Under the pieces are notes generated by a model. That model was given only the letters and a program-made list of their open reading frames with translations. It did not search any database and was not told the origin of the DNA. The position numbers and the translations under genes are program-made. From Phycisphaerales bacterium (lineage in GTDB: Bacteria > Planctomycetota > Phycisphaerae > Phycisphaerales > UBA1924), in the NCBI GenBank assembly GCA_020845755.1, contig JADLFE010000052.1, positions 1 to 64,000 of the forward strand: a DNA stretch of 64,000 nt, in the 5' to 3' direction. Of this stretch, positions 1 to 8,298 are shown in pieces; within the stretch, counting starts at the first letter, position 1, and every line of letters starts with the position of its first letter.

Positions 1-12
1 CGCTGGCCCCAG

Positions 13-201
13 TCAGGGCGTTCCAGCCAATGAAGTCGCCGCATGTGTAGCGCCATCCAGCGGCAGGTCGGGCAGGCTCGCCACCGCTCCGGCCACGTCG
101 AGGAGCTTCGGGTCGGTGTAGACGTTGCAGCCTTCGTGGGCGCTAATCCGAAGCAGTTCTGGCAGTCCGCCAACTTCCTCGACATTCAAGACGGAGGCAG
201 C
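13..201 (-). pseudogene. C-terminal remnant of a tyrosine recombinase/integrase
   Basis: On the minus strand an open frame of about 62 codons ends in TGA at 15-13 and is closed upstream by TGA at 204-202. It contains YTDPKLLDVAGAVASLPDLP, the kind of tail found at the end of many planctomycete tyrosine-type integrases, where the Tyr of the YTD segment is the catalytic nucleophile. The residues before it (ELLRISAHEGCNV) are only loosely like the usual helix, and the integrase core is absent, so this looks like a decayed end. The family assignment is recognition from memory, not a search. It sits beside a damaged NADAR gene, which supports a degraded mobile-element edge. Confidence 0.35.
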
Positions 202-204
202 TCA

Positions 205-515
205 CAAACAGAGATGCTCCAAATGTTCTCGCAGCAACTGCAAGCCACGCTTGGCATCACGGTAGCGCAATGCGGTTCGCCGACGGGGGCCTCCACATCC
301 GCGCGATCTGCCCGAATCTCAAGGAGACGCATCGGCCTCTCGGATACTCCGCGCTGAAGACTCTCGGCTTTGGCTCAACGATGGTGACTTTCCGCAACTG
401 TCCGAACAACTGCCCGCTGGTCCTTTGGGCGGGAGACCCCTGGTACCCGCTGTTGCCGAGAAAGAACAACGTGAAGAAGTTCGGGGGCTTTTCTGGCGCT
501 GATTTTTGAGTCCAC
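205..515. other. No supported gene between integrase remnant and NADAR remnant
   Basis: Short frames exist on both strands, but none resembles a protein family or has a convincing ribosome binding site. The minus-strand frame following RDAKRGLQLLREHLEHL up to the TGA at 204-202 could be part of the same decayed element. I assign nothing here. Confidence 0.4.
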
Positions 516-1061
516 ATGAGCAACAAGCCTCCTGGCCATCGCGTGTATCGCCGTTCCGAGTGCGCCGTCTTCCGAAAGACGAGCGAGCGGTATGGTGGGC
601 TGTCGAATATGGCTCCCGGTTTCCCTCTCAAAATCAAAGGCATCTCGATCCTGACCTCCGAAGCTCTGTATCAGGCATTTCGCTTCCCTCACCGGCCAGA
701 AGTGCAGGAGCTCATCATCGCGCAGTCGAGCCCGATGACCGCGAAGATGAAGAGCAAGCCCTATCGAGCCGATTCGAGGCCCGACTGGGACCGCGTTCGG
801 GTCGCCGTGATGCGATGGTGCCTCCGCGTGAAACTTGCTCAGCACTGGACAAAGTTCGGTGCGCGGCTCCGCGAGACGGGCGAGACCCACGACCAGTTGA
901 TAGGGAATCTCCGGTGTTCGGGTGTTGCTGGCATTGAGTGGTTGTTGACTGTCGGCACGAGGACTCCGCACGGCCGCCCACCTTCGGGTACCCTGCACGC
1001 CGATGCGAATCCGTCGCACTGGAAACCAGTAGACTCCGCGAATGGACGAATTACACGTTGA
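516..1061 (+). pseudogene. NADAR (YbiA-like) domain protein, C-terminus frameshifted
   Basis: The first ~125 residues are a clear NADAR domain: YGGLSNMAPGFPL, TSEALYQAFRFPH, SPMTAKMKSKPYR, RPDWDRVRVAVMRWCLRVKL. NADAR proteins are hydrolases of ADP-ribose-type or N-glycosidic bonds. After RLRETGE the annotated frame loses all family similarity and runs to a stop at 1059-1061. In the next forward frame, positions 890-934 read RPVDRESPVFGCCWH, resembling the family's RPIVE-S-x-FWG block, before a TGA at 935-937. This points to a frameshift near 885 plus decay of the final domain, which carries conserved active-site positions. The protein is therefore probably non-functional. Its position beside an integrase-like remnant suggests acquired cargo. 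Confidence 0.6.
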
Positions 1062-1116
1062 TTGCGAACCGTTCCCTTCATCGGAGGAATCGGCGTTTCC
1101 GCCATCGCATTCTCGC

Positions 1117-3783
1117 ATGTCGATCGGCGTGGTAGGAAGTGTCATTGCCCGGAAGACCGTGCGCGGAGAGCCGACGGGATTGCACCGCGGCTGTGCGCTC
1201 ATCGCGGGCGCGCTGGCGATGCTCGCGACATCGTTGGCGAGTCAGGCAGCGATGGCCTGGCACACGCGCGATGCGACGACGCAAGGCGACGAGGCGGAAC
1301 TGGCGGCCACAGGTCCTGCTGCCCAGGCCGACCCAAGCGCTGAAGAGATGGCGCGAGCGGCGCGATTCGCGGTGGCGAAGTTCGCGGGCATGGACCCCGA
1401 AGCGCACCGCAAACCCGGCCTGCTGGTTGCGTTGAACAATGGACCGATCGAATCGAACAGCCACCGCGGCAAGCCCCTGAAAATCGGTGACATCGAATTT
1501 GTCCGCGGGTTGGCGTGTCACGCCGACAGCAAGATCGTCGTTCGCCTGCCAGGGCCGGGGAAGAAGTTTGTCGGCCGGGTCGGTGTCGATAACAACGAGC
1601 AGACTCACAGCGGGCAAGGGAGCGTCACGTTTGTAGCCAGAGTTGGTGGTCGGCGTGTGTTTCAGTCCGGCGTCGTTCGAGTCGATACACCGGCCGGCTT
1701 GGCCGAGTTTTCATTGGATGGTGCCGAGCAATTCGTTCTGGAGGTTGGCGACGCGGGCGATGGTATCGGTTGGGATCAGGCCGACTGGGCCGATGCCCAC
1801 GTCGAAATGGCCGATGGCTCGACCGTGTGGGTTGGCGACCTGCCCATCATCGATGTTCAGGACGGGCTCTTCTCGGCCGACCCGGCGTTCTCATTCACAT
1901 ACAACGGCACGCCCTCGTCGGAGTTCCTGGATTCATGGGCGGTCGATCGAAGCGCACGCAGACTCGACGAGCATCGCACGGCGTACACGGTTGAGTATTC
2001 GGATCCTGCGGGCGGGCTTTCCGTGCGCTGCGAGGCCGTCACATACAACGACTTTCCGACCGTCGAGTGGACGCTGCACTTCAAGAACGCCGGTTCACAG
2101 GACACACCGATCATCGAGAATGTTCGCTCGCTGGACGTGCGATGGCAGCGTCGGCGTGAGCACGAATATCTGCTGCACCACAACGTCGGTTCACCCGCCG
2201 ACGGCACGGACTATTCCCCCTTGGAAACGCTGCTTGGGGGAGGAACCACAGCGACATTCGCTGCCGCGGGCGGTCGCTCGACGGCCGCCACCATGTCCTA
2301 CTTCAATCTGGCGCAATCCCCGGACGAGGGACTTATCGTCGTGGTCGGTTGGCCGGGGCAATGGTCGACTGGATTCGTACGTGATCGTGATTTGGGTATC
2401 AGAATCGCGGCGGGGCAAGAGTTGACGCACTTTGTGCTCCATCCCGGGGAGGAGGTTCGCACGCCGCTCTCGGTCCTGCAATTCTGGAAGGGCGGCGACT
2501 GGATTCGGGCTCAGAACATCTGGCGGCGCTGGATGATCGCTCACAACATGCCGCGGCCCGGGGGGAACCTGCCGGCGCCCATGCTGCTGGCCTACAGCGG
2601 CGGGGCGTATGAAGAAATGTACAGAGCCACCGAAGAGACCCAACTCATGTGGTTCAACCGATATCTTGAGGAGAACATCAGGCTCGACTATTGGTGGATG
2701 GACGCGGGTTGGTATCCCTGTGACCCGGCCGGCTGGCCCAAGGTCGGAACATGGGAGGTTGACAAGCGTCGCTTTCCTCGCGGGCTGAAGGCCATCACTG
2801 ACTATGTTCATTCCAAGGGTGTGAAAACGCTCCTGTGGTTCGAGCCCGAGCGAGTCGCGCCGGGCACGTATCTGGCGGAGAACAAGGCGGGCTGGATACT
2901 CGGAGGGAATCAAGGCGGGGTCTTCAACCTCGGCAATGCCGATGCCTTGGAATGGATGACGAATCGCGTCGACAGCGTGCTCAAGGACGAGGGCATCGAT
3001 CTCTACCGCCAGGACTTTAACATCAACCCGCTCGGATACTGGCGTGCCGCCGACGCGCCGGACCGCCAGGGCATCACCGAAATCCGGCACGTCACGGGCC
3101 TCTTGGCCTACTGGGACGAACTGCGGCGGCGTCACCCGGACATGCTGATCGACGAGTGTGCCTCCGGTGGACGACGGAACGATCTCGAGATGATGCGTCG
3201 CGCGGTGCCCATGTGGCGCAGCGACAAGACCATGGAGCCGTGCGGTCAGCAGTCTATGACCTACGGCATTTCGATGTGGATTCCGTTCTTCGGAACGGGC
3301 ACCGTCGCGTGGGGCGACGCGGCGTATTTCATCACTGGGAAATCTCCGGTGGAGTCGTACGGATTCTGGAGCACCGCGTGTCCGAGCCTCAACCTGCTCT
3401 TCGATGTGCGCGAACGCGGTCTCGACTACGCCGCCATCCGGGAATTGGTGTCGCAATGGCGCGAGGTGATGCCGTATTACTACGGGGATTTCTATCCACT
3501 GACGAAGGGCGGGCGAGAGAAAGACGACTGGATCGCGTGGCAGTTCGATCGGCCTGAGCAGGGGGACGGCGTGGTGCAGGTGTTCCGACGTTCGGAGTCC
3601 ATCTACGAGGCTGCGAGGCTCAGGCTTCGCGGACTTGATCCGATGAGCACCTACCGCATCACGCGGCATGATCGCCAGGCGCAGATGGAATGTTCAGGGA
3701 GGGAACTCGTCGAAAGCGGACTTCAGGCCGTACTCGACCAGCGTCCTGCGGCCGCCGTCTTCCGATACCAGCGCGTTCACTAG
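1117..3783 (+). CDS. Secreted alpha-galactosidase (GH36/melibiase type) with NPCBM domain
   Basis: About 888 residues from the ATG at 1117. An upstream in-frame ATG at 1042 would put 25 residues before the signal peptide, so 1117 is preferred. An N-terminal hydrophobic segment (CALIAGALAMLATSLASQA) indicates export. Next comes an NPCBM-type carbohydrate-binding domain (GKPLKIGDIEFVRGLACHAD, VGVDNN), then a beta-sandwich and the catalytic (beta/alpha)8 barrel. WWMDAGWY, LWFEPERV, the nucleophile Asp633 in YRQDFN, DECASGGRRNDLE and the acid/base Asp703 in WRSD are those of clan GH-D alpha-galactosidases. The enzyme should release terminal alpha-galactose, or a related alpha-linked residue, from oligosaccharides outside the cytoplasm. 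Its 3' end converges on, and overlaps by 90 bp, a small minus-strand ORF. Confidence 0.9.
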   Translation: MSIGVVGSVIARKTVRGEPTGLHRGCALIAGALAMLATSLASQAAMAWHTRDATTQGDEAELAATGPAAQADPSAEEMARAARFAVAKFAGMDPEAHRKPGLLVALNNGPIESNSHRGKPLKIGDIEFVRGLACHADSKIVVRLPGPGKKFVGRVGVDNNEQTHSGQGSVTFVARVGGRRVFQSGVVRVDTPAGLAEFSLDGAEQFVLEVGDAGDGIGWDQADWADAHVEMADGSTVWVGDLPIIDVQDGLFSADPAFSFTYNGTPSSEFLDSWAVDRSARRLDEHRTAYTVEYSDPAGGLSVRCEAVTYNDFPTVEWTLHFKNAGSQDTPIIENVRSLDVRWQRRREHEYLLHHNVGSPADGTDYSPLETLLGGGTTATFAAAGGRSTAATMSYFNLAQSPDEGLIVVVGWPGQWSTGFVRDRDLGIRIAAGQELTHFVLHPGEEVRTPLSVLQFWKGGDWIRAQNIWRRWMIAHNMPRPGGNLPAPMLLAYSGGAYEEMYRATEETQLMWFNRYLEENIRLDYWWMDAGWYPCDPAGWPKVGTWEVDKRRFPRGLKAITDYVHSKGVKTLLWFEPERVAPGTYLAENKAGWILGGNQGGVFNLGNADALEWMTNRVDSVLKDEGIDLYRQDFNINPLGYWRAADAPDRQGITEIRHVTGLLAYWDELRRRHPDMLIDECASGGRRNDLEMMRRAVPMWRSDKTMEPCGQQSMTYGISMWIPFFGTGTVAWGDAAYFITGKSPVESYGFWSTACPSLNLLFDVRERGLDYAAIRELVSQWREVMPYYYGDFYPLTKGGREKDDWIAWQFDRPEQGDGVVQVFRRSESIYEAARLRLRGLDPMSTYRITRHDRQAQMECSGRELVESGLQAVLDQRPAAAVFRYQRVH

Positions 3784-4026
3784 CCGACGATGTGAGTCTC
3801 GGACTGTGCAGGCATGGACAGCATTGGTGAAGTCCGAGAGCGCGGCGTGGGCGTTCTGGTGGGCCAGCAACCTGGTGAGCCGTTCGAGGTCGTCCATGCC
3901 GCACTGTTGTTCTTCCTTGATCTGATGCCACGAGAGGGCGACGGCGATGGTCGTGGCGATGAGCGAGACGAGGAGTCCGAATCATGCGGACCGAGACATG
4001 AGAGGGCGGACCGGGATCTTGTTCAT
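3694..4026 (-). pseudogene. Small membrane-anchored protein ORF interrupted by an in-frame TGA
   Basis: The ATG at 4026-4024 overlaps the TGA stop of the upstream GH15 fusion gene (ATGA arrangement), so it looks translationally coupled. The frame reads MNKIPVRPLMSRSA, then TGA at 3984-3982, then continues open with a convincing membrane segment (GLLVSLIATTIAVALSW) and a soluble tail with MDDLERLTRLLAHQNAHAALSDF, ending at 3694. A single CGA-to-TGA change (Arg to stop) would explain it, so it is either a recent pseudogene or a base error. Whole length would be about 110 residues. I do not recognise a family. The last 90 bp overlap the alpha-galactosidase gene on the other strand. A shorter start at 3897 would lose the membrane segment. 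Confidence 0.45.
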
Positions 4027-6581
4027 ACGACTGCTCCGCTCGGCGAGTGGTTCGCGCAGCAATCAGCGATCGCGAGTGAAGCATTAATGAAGGCCAGATG
4101 CGAGTAGGCCTGCGCGATGTTTCCGACCGCCGACTTCGTCACGGGGTCATACTGCTCTGTGAGAAGACAGGGCCCGGTCATCAGCGTGGCGAATTGATCG
4201 AGAAGGTCTCTGGCATCATCGCAGCGCCCGATGCTTGCGAGCGACTCGATGAGCCAGCCCGTGCAGATGTGCATCCCGCCCTCGCCGCCGGGGAGGCCAT
4301 CGTCTGTCTTGTATCGGCGCACTGTCGGACCATCTCGGAGTTCACGCTCCACGAACCCGACGGTCGCGATCCAGCGGGCGTCGTCTCGCGGAATGAGCCC
4401 GCACAACCCGAGGGTGAGAACCGCGGCGTCTGGATAGGGCAGTTCGTATGCGCCGACAAAGGCGCCAAGGGTCGGGTTCCAGCCCCTGCAAAGAACTTCG
4501 CCGCGGATGGTGTCTGCGAGCGTGCTCCATTCGTTGTTCCGCGTGCCGAGGATTGCTTCTTCGACCACCAGGGCGCGGTTGATGGTGTGCCAGCACATGG
4601 CCTTCGAGTGCACATAGTGGCGACGTTCGAGGCGCATTTCCCAGATGCCGTGGTCGGGCTCGCTCCATCTGGCCTCGACGGCGCGGACCATGGCACGCAC
4701 GAGGCGCCAGTGGTCGGGAGCGATCGGCGCCCCGCGTTCGGCGAGCAGCGCGACGAGATGAACGATCGGCGCAAAGACGTCGAGTTGGACCTGGTTCGAC
4801 GCGGCGTTTCCGATTCGGACCGGCCGGCTGTCCGCGTAGCCAGTGAGATGTCCCAGGTCCGCCTCGGGCGGGAGGTGAGAGCCCGAGATGGTGTAGATAG
4901 GCCTGAGGCGGTCGGGAGATTCGCAGCGATCGACGACTTCGAGAATCCAGTCGAGGAGTTTGAGCGCGTGCCCGGTATTACCCAGACGAACAAGCGACGC
5001 GGCCGCCATGGCCGCATCGCGGGGCCAGCAGTATCGATAGTCCCAGTTTCTCGTGCCCCCGATGAGTTCGGGGAGGCTGGTGGTCGCCGCCGCCGCGATT
5101 CCGCCGTTGGGCCCGTGGCACAGGGCCTTGATGACGAGCGCGCTGCGTTTGACAAGCGCGGGGTGCAACGGGGGGAGCGTGAGTGATCTCGACCATCCGG
5201 ACCAGAAGCGGCGATTCTGTTCGCGGCGTTCCGGCTCGGGCTCCGTGGAAACGGCGAGGCTCGCGGTGCCGTATCGGAGTTCAAGGACGATCGGCCCCGT
5301 CGAGGGGTCGACCGTGGCGACGGCCGTATGGTGGACGCCGTCTGATTGGATGCTCCATGTCACGCCCGGCGCTCGCAGCGTGATGGGGTCGTTCGAGCCG
5401 TCGATCTCGATCCCGTTCTCTCGCTGCTTGAGGCGTGTGGCGATGCGGCCGAAGTCAAGGCGCGGCGCGAAACAGAGGCGGGCCGGGAGCGTGCCTTCGA
5501 TGACCCGAATGAGATCGGCACGGCCTGCCTTTTGGTAGGCTCTTCCGCCCGACGCATCGAGATAATCCGAGATGCGCAGGCCGGCCCACTCTGTGACAAG
5601 AACGAAGGAGTCCCCATCAAACGCGCAACGTGGTGCGGAGGACGGCTCGAGCGGAGCGATCTCAAAGTATCCCGCGGGTGGGCCTCCCACCAATTCGGAG
5701 AAGATCGCGGAGGAATCCGTTCGCGGGAGGCAGAGCCAGGAGATTCTCGCTCCCAGCGAAACGATCGCGGTCGTGCGTTGGTCCGAGAGAAGCCCGCACT
5801 GCGCGAGGGAGACCAAGTTCCTGCCTCCAACCCAGTCGGCGCGGAGAGCGGCGAGTGATTCGAGGAGTTCAGCGACGTCGGTCACGCTCGCAACGCGATG
5901 TGAGGCGATGGTCTGTCCGTCGCCAACATTGACAGAGAGGTCGTGCGGCAAGAGCGCGCCGAACGCATCCGCGTCGGTCACATCGTCACCGATGTATATG
6001 ACCCCGGTGGCGCCGCACCGATGACGTGCGAGGTGAAGCGACTCGCCCTCGCTGGCGGGCATCACCATGAATTCGACGACCATGCTCCCGTGGCGGATAT
6101 GGACTTCGTGGAGGGGGGTGCACTCGGAGATCGCCGCCTCGACCGCGGCCGATCCATCGGACATGCTGGCTTCTCGGTAGTGAAGCGCAACGGACGCGGG
6201 CTTTCTCTCCACGCGAACGCCGTGCACACGGCGGGCGATGTTGTCAACGATGTGCTCAAGTCGCGCCAGCGATTCGGCTTGGCGCTCCGACAGCACGAGA
6301 GCGACGTCCGCGATTTCAGCACCGTGGGAGCCGGCGATGAAGTGCGGGCGGAGTTCTCCCAGACGCGCGTGGAGGTCTTCGAGCGATCGCCCGGAGATGA
6401 TCGCGCCGTATGTCCACGGCATGGAGATGCAACGATCGAGCGCCTCCAACGCCCTTGGATTTGCCCGCGCCAACGATGGATCAGCGACACAATCCGAGAG
6501 TGTGCCGTCGTATTCACTCGCGATCATGAGAATCGGCGTGCGTGCGATGACCTTGAGTCTCTCGAAGAGTTCTGACATCAT
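4023..6581 (-). CDS. Trehalose-phosphatase-like HAD domain fused to GH15 glucoamylase/trehalase
   Basis: About 852 residues from the ATG at 6581 (AAAGGGA just upstream; a second ATG follows directly). Residues 1-245 are a HAD trehalose-6-phosphatase domain: motif II Ser63 in ISGR, Lys127 in ERKPASVALHYR, and IGDDVTDADAF (Asp199, Asp200). The motif I nucleophile is Glu23 (SEYDGT) rather than the usual Asp, so phosphatase activity is doubtful. Residues ~265-850 are a GH15 (alpha/alpha)6 domain, with GGTRNWDYRYCWPRD, a glutamate in GIWEMR, one in GGEGGMHICTGW and TEQYDPVTKSAVGN near the end. GH15 members hydrolyse trehalose or alpha-glucans with inversion. The fusion suggests linked trehalose phosphate removal and cleavage in the cytoplasm; no signal peptide is visible. 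Its stop overlaps the next ORF. Confidence 0.85.
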   Translation of the reverse strand: MMSELFERLKVIARTPILMIASEYDGTLSDCVADPSLARANPRALEALDRCISMPWTYGAIISGRSLEDLHARLGELRPHFIAGSHGAEIADVALVLSERQAESLARLEHIVDNIARRVHGVRVERKPASVALHYREASMSDGSAAVEAAISECTPLHEVHIRHGSMVVEFMVMPASEGESLHLARHRCGATGVIYIGDDVTDADAFGALLPHDLSVNVGDGQTIASHRVASVTDVAELLESLAALRADWVGGRNLVSLAQCGLLSDQRTTAIVSLGARISWLCLPRTDSSAIFSELVGGPPAGYFEIAPLEPSSAPRCAFDGDSFVLVTEWAGLRISDYLDASGGRAYQKAGRADLIRVIEGTLPARLCFAPRLDFGRIATRLKQRENGIEIDGSNDPITLRAPGVTWSIQSDGVHHTAVATVDPSTGPIVLELRYGTASLAVSTEPEPERREQNRRFWSGWSRSLTLPPLHPALVKRSALVIKALCHGPNGGIAAAATTSLPELIGGTRNWDYRYCWPRDAAMAAASLVRLGNTGHALKLLDWILEVVDRCESPDRLRPIYTISGSHLPPEADLGHLTGYADSRPVRIGNAASNQVQLDVFAPIVHLVALLAERGAPIAPDHWRLVRAMVRAVEARWSEPDHGIWEMRLERRHYVHSKAMCWHTINRALVVEEAILGTRNNEWSTLADTIRGEVLCRGWNPTLGAFVGAYELPYPDAAVLTLGLCGLIPRDDARWIATVGFVERELRDGPTVRRYKTDDGLPGGEGGMHICTGWLIESLASIGRCDDARDLLDQFATLMTGPCLLTEQYDPVTKSAVGNIAQAYSHLAFINASLAIADCCANHSPSGAVV

Positions 6582-7610
6582 CGCATCGAGTCCCTTTCTT
6601 GCCGCGAGCGATCCCGCTCGACCGCAGGTTCGCGGCCGCGTTGTTGCGCACTCGTGCAACCAGAGATGTCCACGGGACCACGGAGCGGTGCGTGGGGATT
6701 TGATTGGCGTGCCGAGTGTGATCGCCCCTTCGAATGAACTCCCGAAGCAACTGGACAGCCCGGCCTACCTCCGGTGGCAATACAGCACATCCTCATGTGA
6801 TATCCAAAGGAGTCCAAGCGGGAGTTATCGTGATTGGCCAACAGTCGGACCGGTAGGCCTGACCCTGTCACGTGCAAGCGCGAGTTGGAGGTAGTGTCTT
6901 TCATGGGAAAGTTGATTAACCACAATGTCCAGTCCACTTTCTGGGTCGTCGGCCACCACATGGATCTGACGCGGGCCGCGCGGAATCGGCCTTGCACAAC
7001 CGACCGTCAGCACGCAGATCCATGCGCTCATATCCAGGTTTGTGGTTCCCCCGGAGTCTCGGAGAGGTAGAAATGTCGAGATGACCGAAGCGGGTCGGAT
7101 TGTGATCCGGAACGCCGCGGAGATGGTCAGGATTTCAGCGGCGAGCCCGGGTGCGGTTCTGGGTAATTGTCAGGTCCATTCTCTCGTGCTGGACGTCGGC
7201 ACTTCCGACGTTGTGCCCATGCCATCATTCGTGTGATTCTCGAGCCACTGATGATCGAGGATCCAACGATGATGGTCATTGCCGCGCGAGGCGCGTCGAC
7301 GGCCTTCTCGCGGGTCGCGGCATCGTCCACGTCAATCTCGTGATAGCGGACCGTCCTCACCCCGACAGTGAATCAGCGTCCGCGATCAACCGGCCGATCC
7401 GTGCATCGTCGATGGCGATGGACGCGGCTACTTCTCTCGCCACGCAGTTGCGTCGGAGATATCGTCGGCCTCTGCGGACATAAACATCCCGAATCGAGAG
7501 GTGACGCGTTTTCGGTTGGTACTTGGATTTCTGCTGTTGGTCGGGAACGATCAGGCTTCGGATTGACGAACATGTGGAGCGGCGGCCCGTATATCCTCTC
7601 GCGATCGACC
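6582..7610. other. 1 kb divergent intergenic region, no supported gene
   Basis: It lies between the minus-strand trehalase fusion and the plus-strand metal-efflux region, so it should hold both promoters. Small frames on both strands (for example minus 7127-7360, plus 6834-7070) show no recognisable family, no membrane segment and no good start context. I see no tRNA and no riboswitch-like fold by eye. Codon use looks unlike the neighbours, which would fit degraded coding DNA. Confidence 0.4.
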
Positions 7611-8063
7611 ATGCACAGAACACTGATCCACCGCCTGATCGTGACCCTCTGCCTCGCGGCCTTCGGCTTGGGGCAGACGGTTTTCGCATCGATTGGCGTG
7701 TGGTGCACGGACACCACGGGGACCTCCCGGATCGAATTCGCGTGTGTCAAGTCGACGGTTGGCACCTGTATTACGCCATGTGCTGAGCCGGATTTGCACA
7801 CGACCGTTGAAGACCACGAGGGCGAGCCGCTCTCGCACTCTCCATGCGAAGACAAGCCGATCAGCCCGCAGTTGTCGGCCGCGCGGCTTCTGCCTTCTGG
7901 CGTCGCGCTCGAGCCGGTGCTGGCGTTCGTGTTCGCCGCGATTCTGTGGGATTCTCGGAGCATTCAATCCGAGGAATCTCTCCGTGTCGTTCGACTTGCG
8001 TTCGAGAGAGATCGACCGCCGGATGAACTGGCACGTTTGCGTTCGGTCATCCTCGTCGTGTAG
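7611..8063 (+). CDS. Secreted Cys-rich protein preceding metal-efflux operon
   Basis: About 150 residues from the ATG at 7611. An N-terminal export segment (LIVTLCLAAFGLGQTVFAS) is followed by a cysteine-rich stretch (GVWCTDT, EFACVKSTVGTCITPCAEP, SHSPCEDKP) with scattered His and Asp, then a second hydrophobic stretch (ALEPVLAFVFAAILW) and a charged tail. I do not recognise a family. The Cys/His content, export signal and position about 240 bp upstream of czcCBA-type genes in the same direction suggest an extracytoplasmic metal-binding or sensing accessory, which is inference. The start is chosen because the hydrophobic segment begins at once; the longer open frame upstream lacks coding character. 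Confidence 0.6.
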   Translation: MHRTLIHRLIVTLCLAAFGLGQTVFASIGVWCTDTTGTSRIEFACVKSTVGTCITPCAEPDLHTTVEDHEGEPLSHSPCEDKPISPQLSAARLLPSGVALEPVLAFVFAAILWDSRSIQSEESLRVVRLAFERDRPPDELARLRSVILVV

Positions 8064-8298
8064 TCGTGCATTGTCGGATCACCTTTCACGCCTGATTGGC
8101 GGGGGTGATCTGGTTGTCGTTGCGCCTCGCCCAGCATGGGCGATGCCCGCGTCATGACAACTCCTGATCCGGCGCACCAAGCCACAACACGCGTCGCTCC
8201 ACCCCGCGTTCGACCACGAGAGGAATCCCCGCGATTCCCACGTGGAGACGTCGCCCGTGGGTGGGCGTTCACCGGCACAAACGACCACATCTGGTCCC

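Noticed and set aside
516-1061. NADAR gene as partner of a DarT-like toxin or phage-defence pair
   Set aside because: The NADAR frame is damaged and no DarT-like gene is next to it.
2191-3669. A 492-codon minus-strand open frame under the alpha-galactosidase gene
   Set aside because: Antisense shadow with Arg/Pro-rich composition; the sense strand has unmistakable catalytic motifs.
3982-3984. TGA as selenocysteine in the small membrane ORF
   Set aside because: No SECIS-like hairpin is seen after the codon and Arg-to-stop is a simpler explanation.
6582-7610. Riboswitch or metal-sensing RNA upstream of the efflux genes
   Set aside because: No conserved aptamer core or hairpin series could be recognised by eye.
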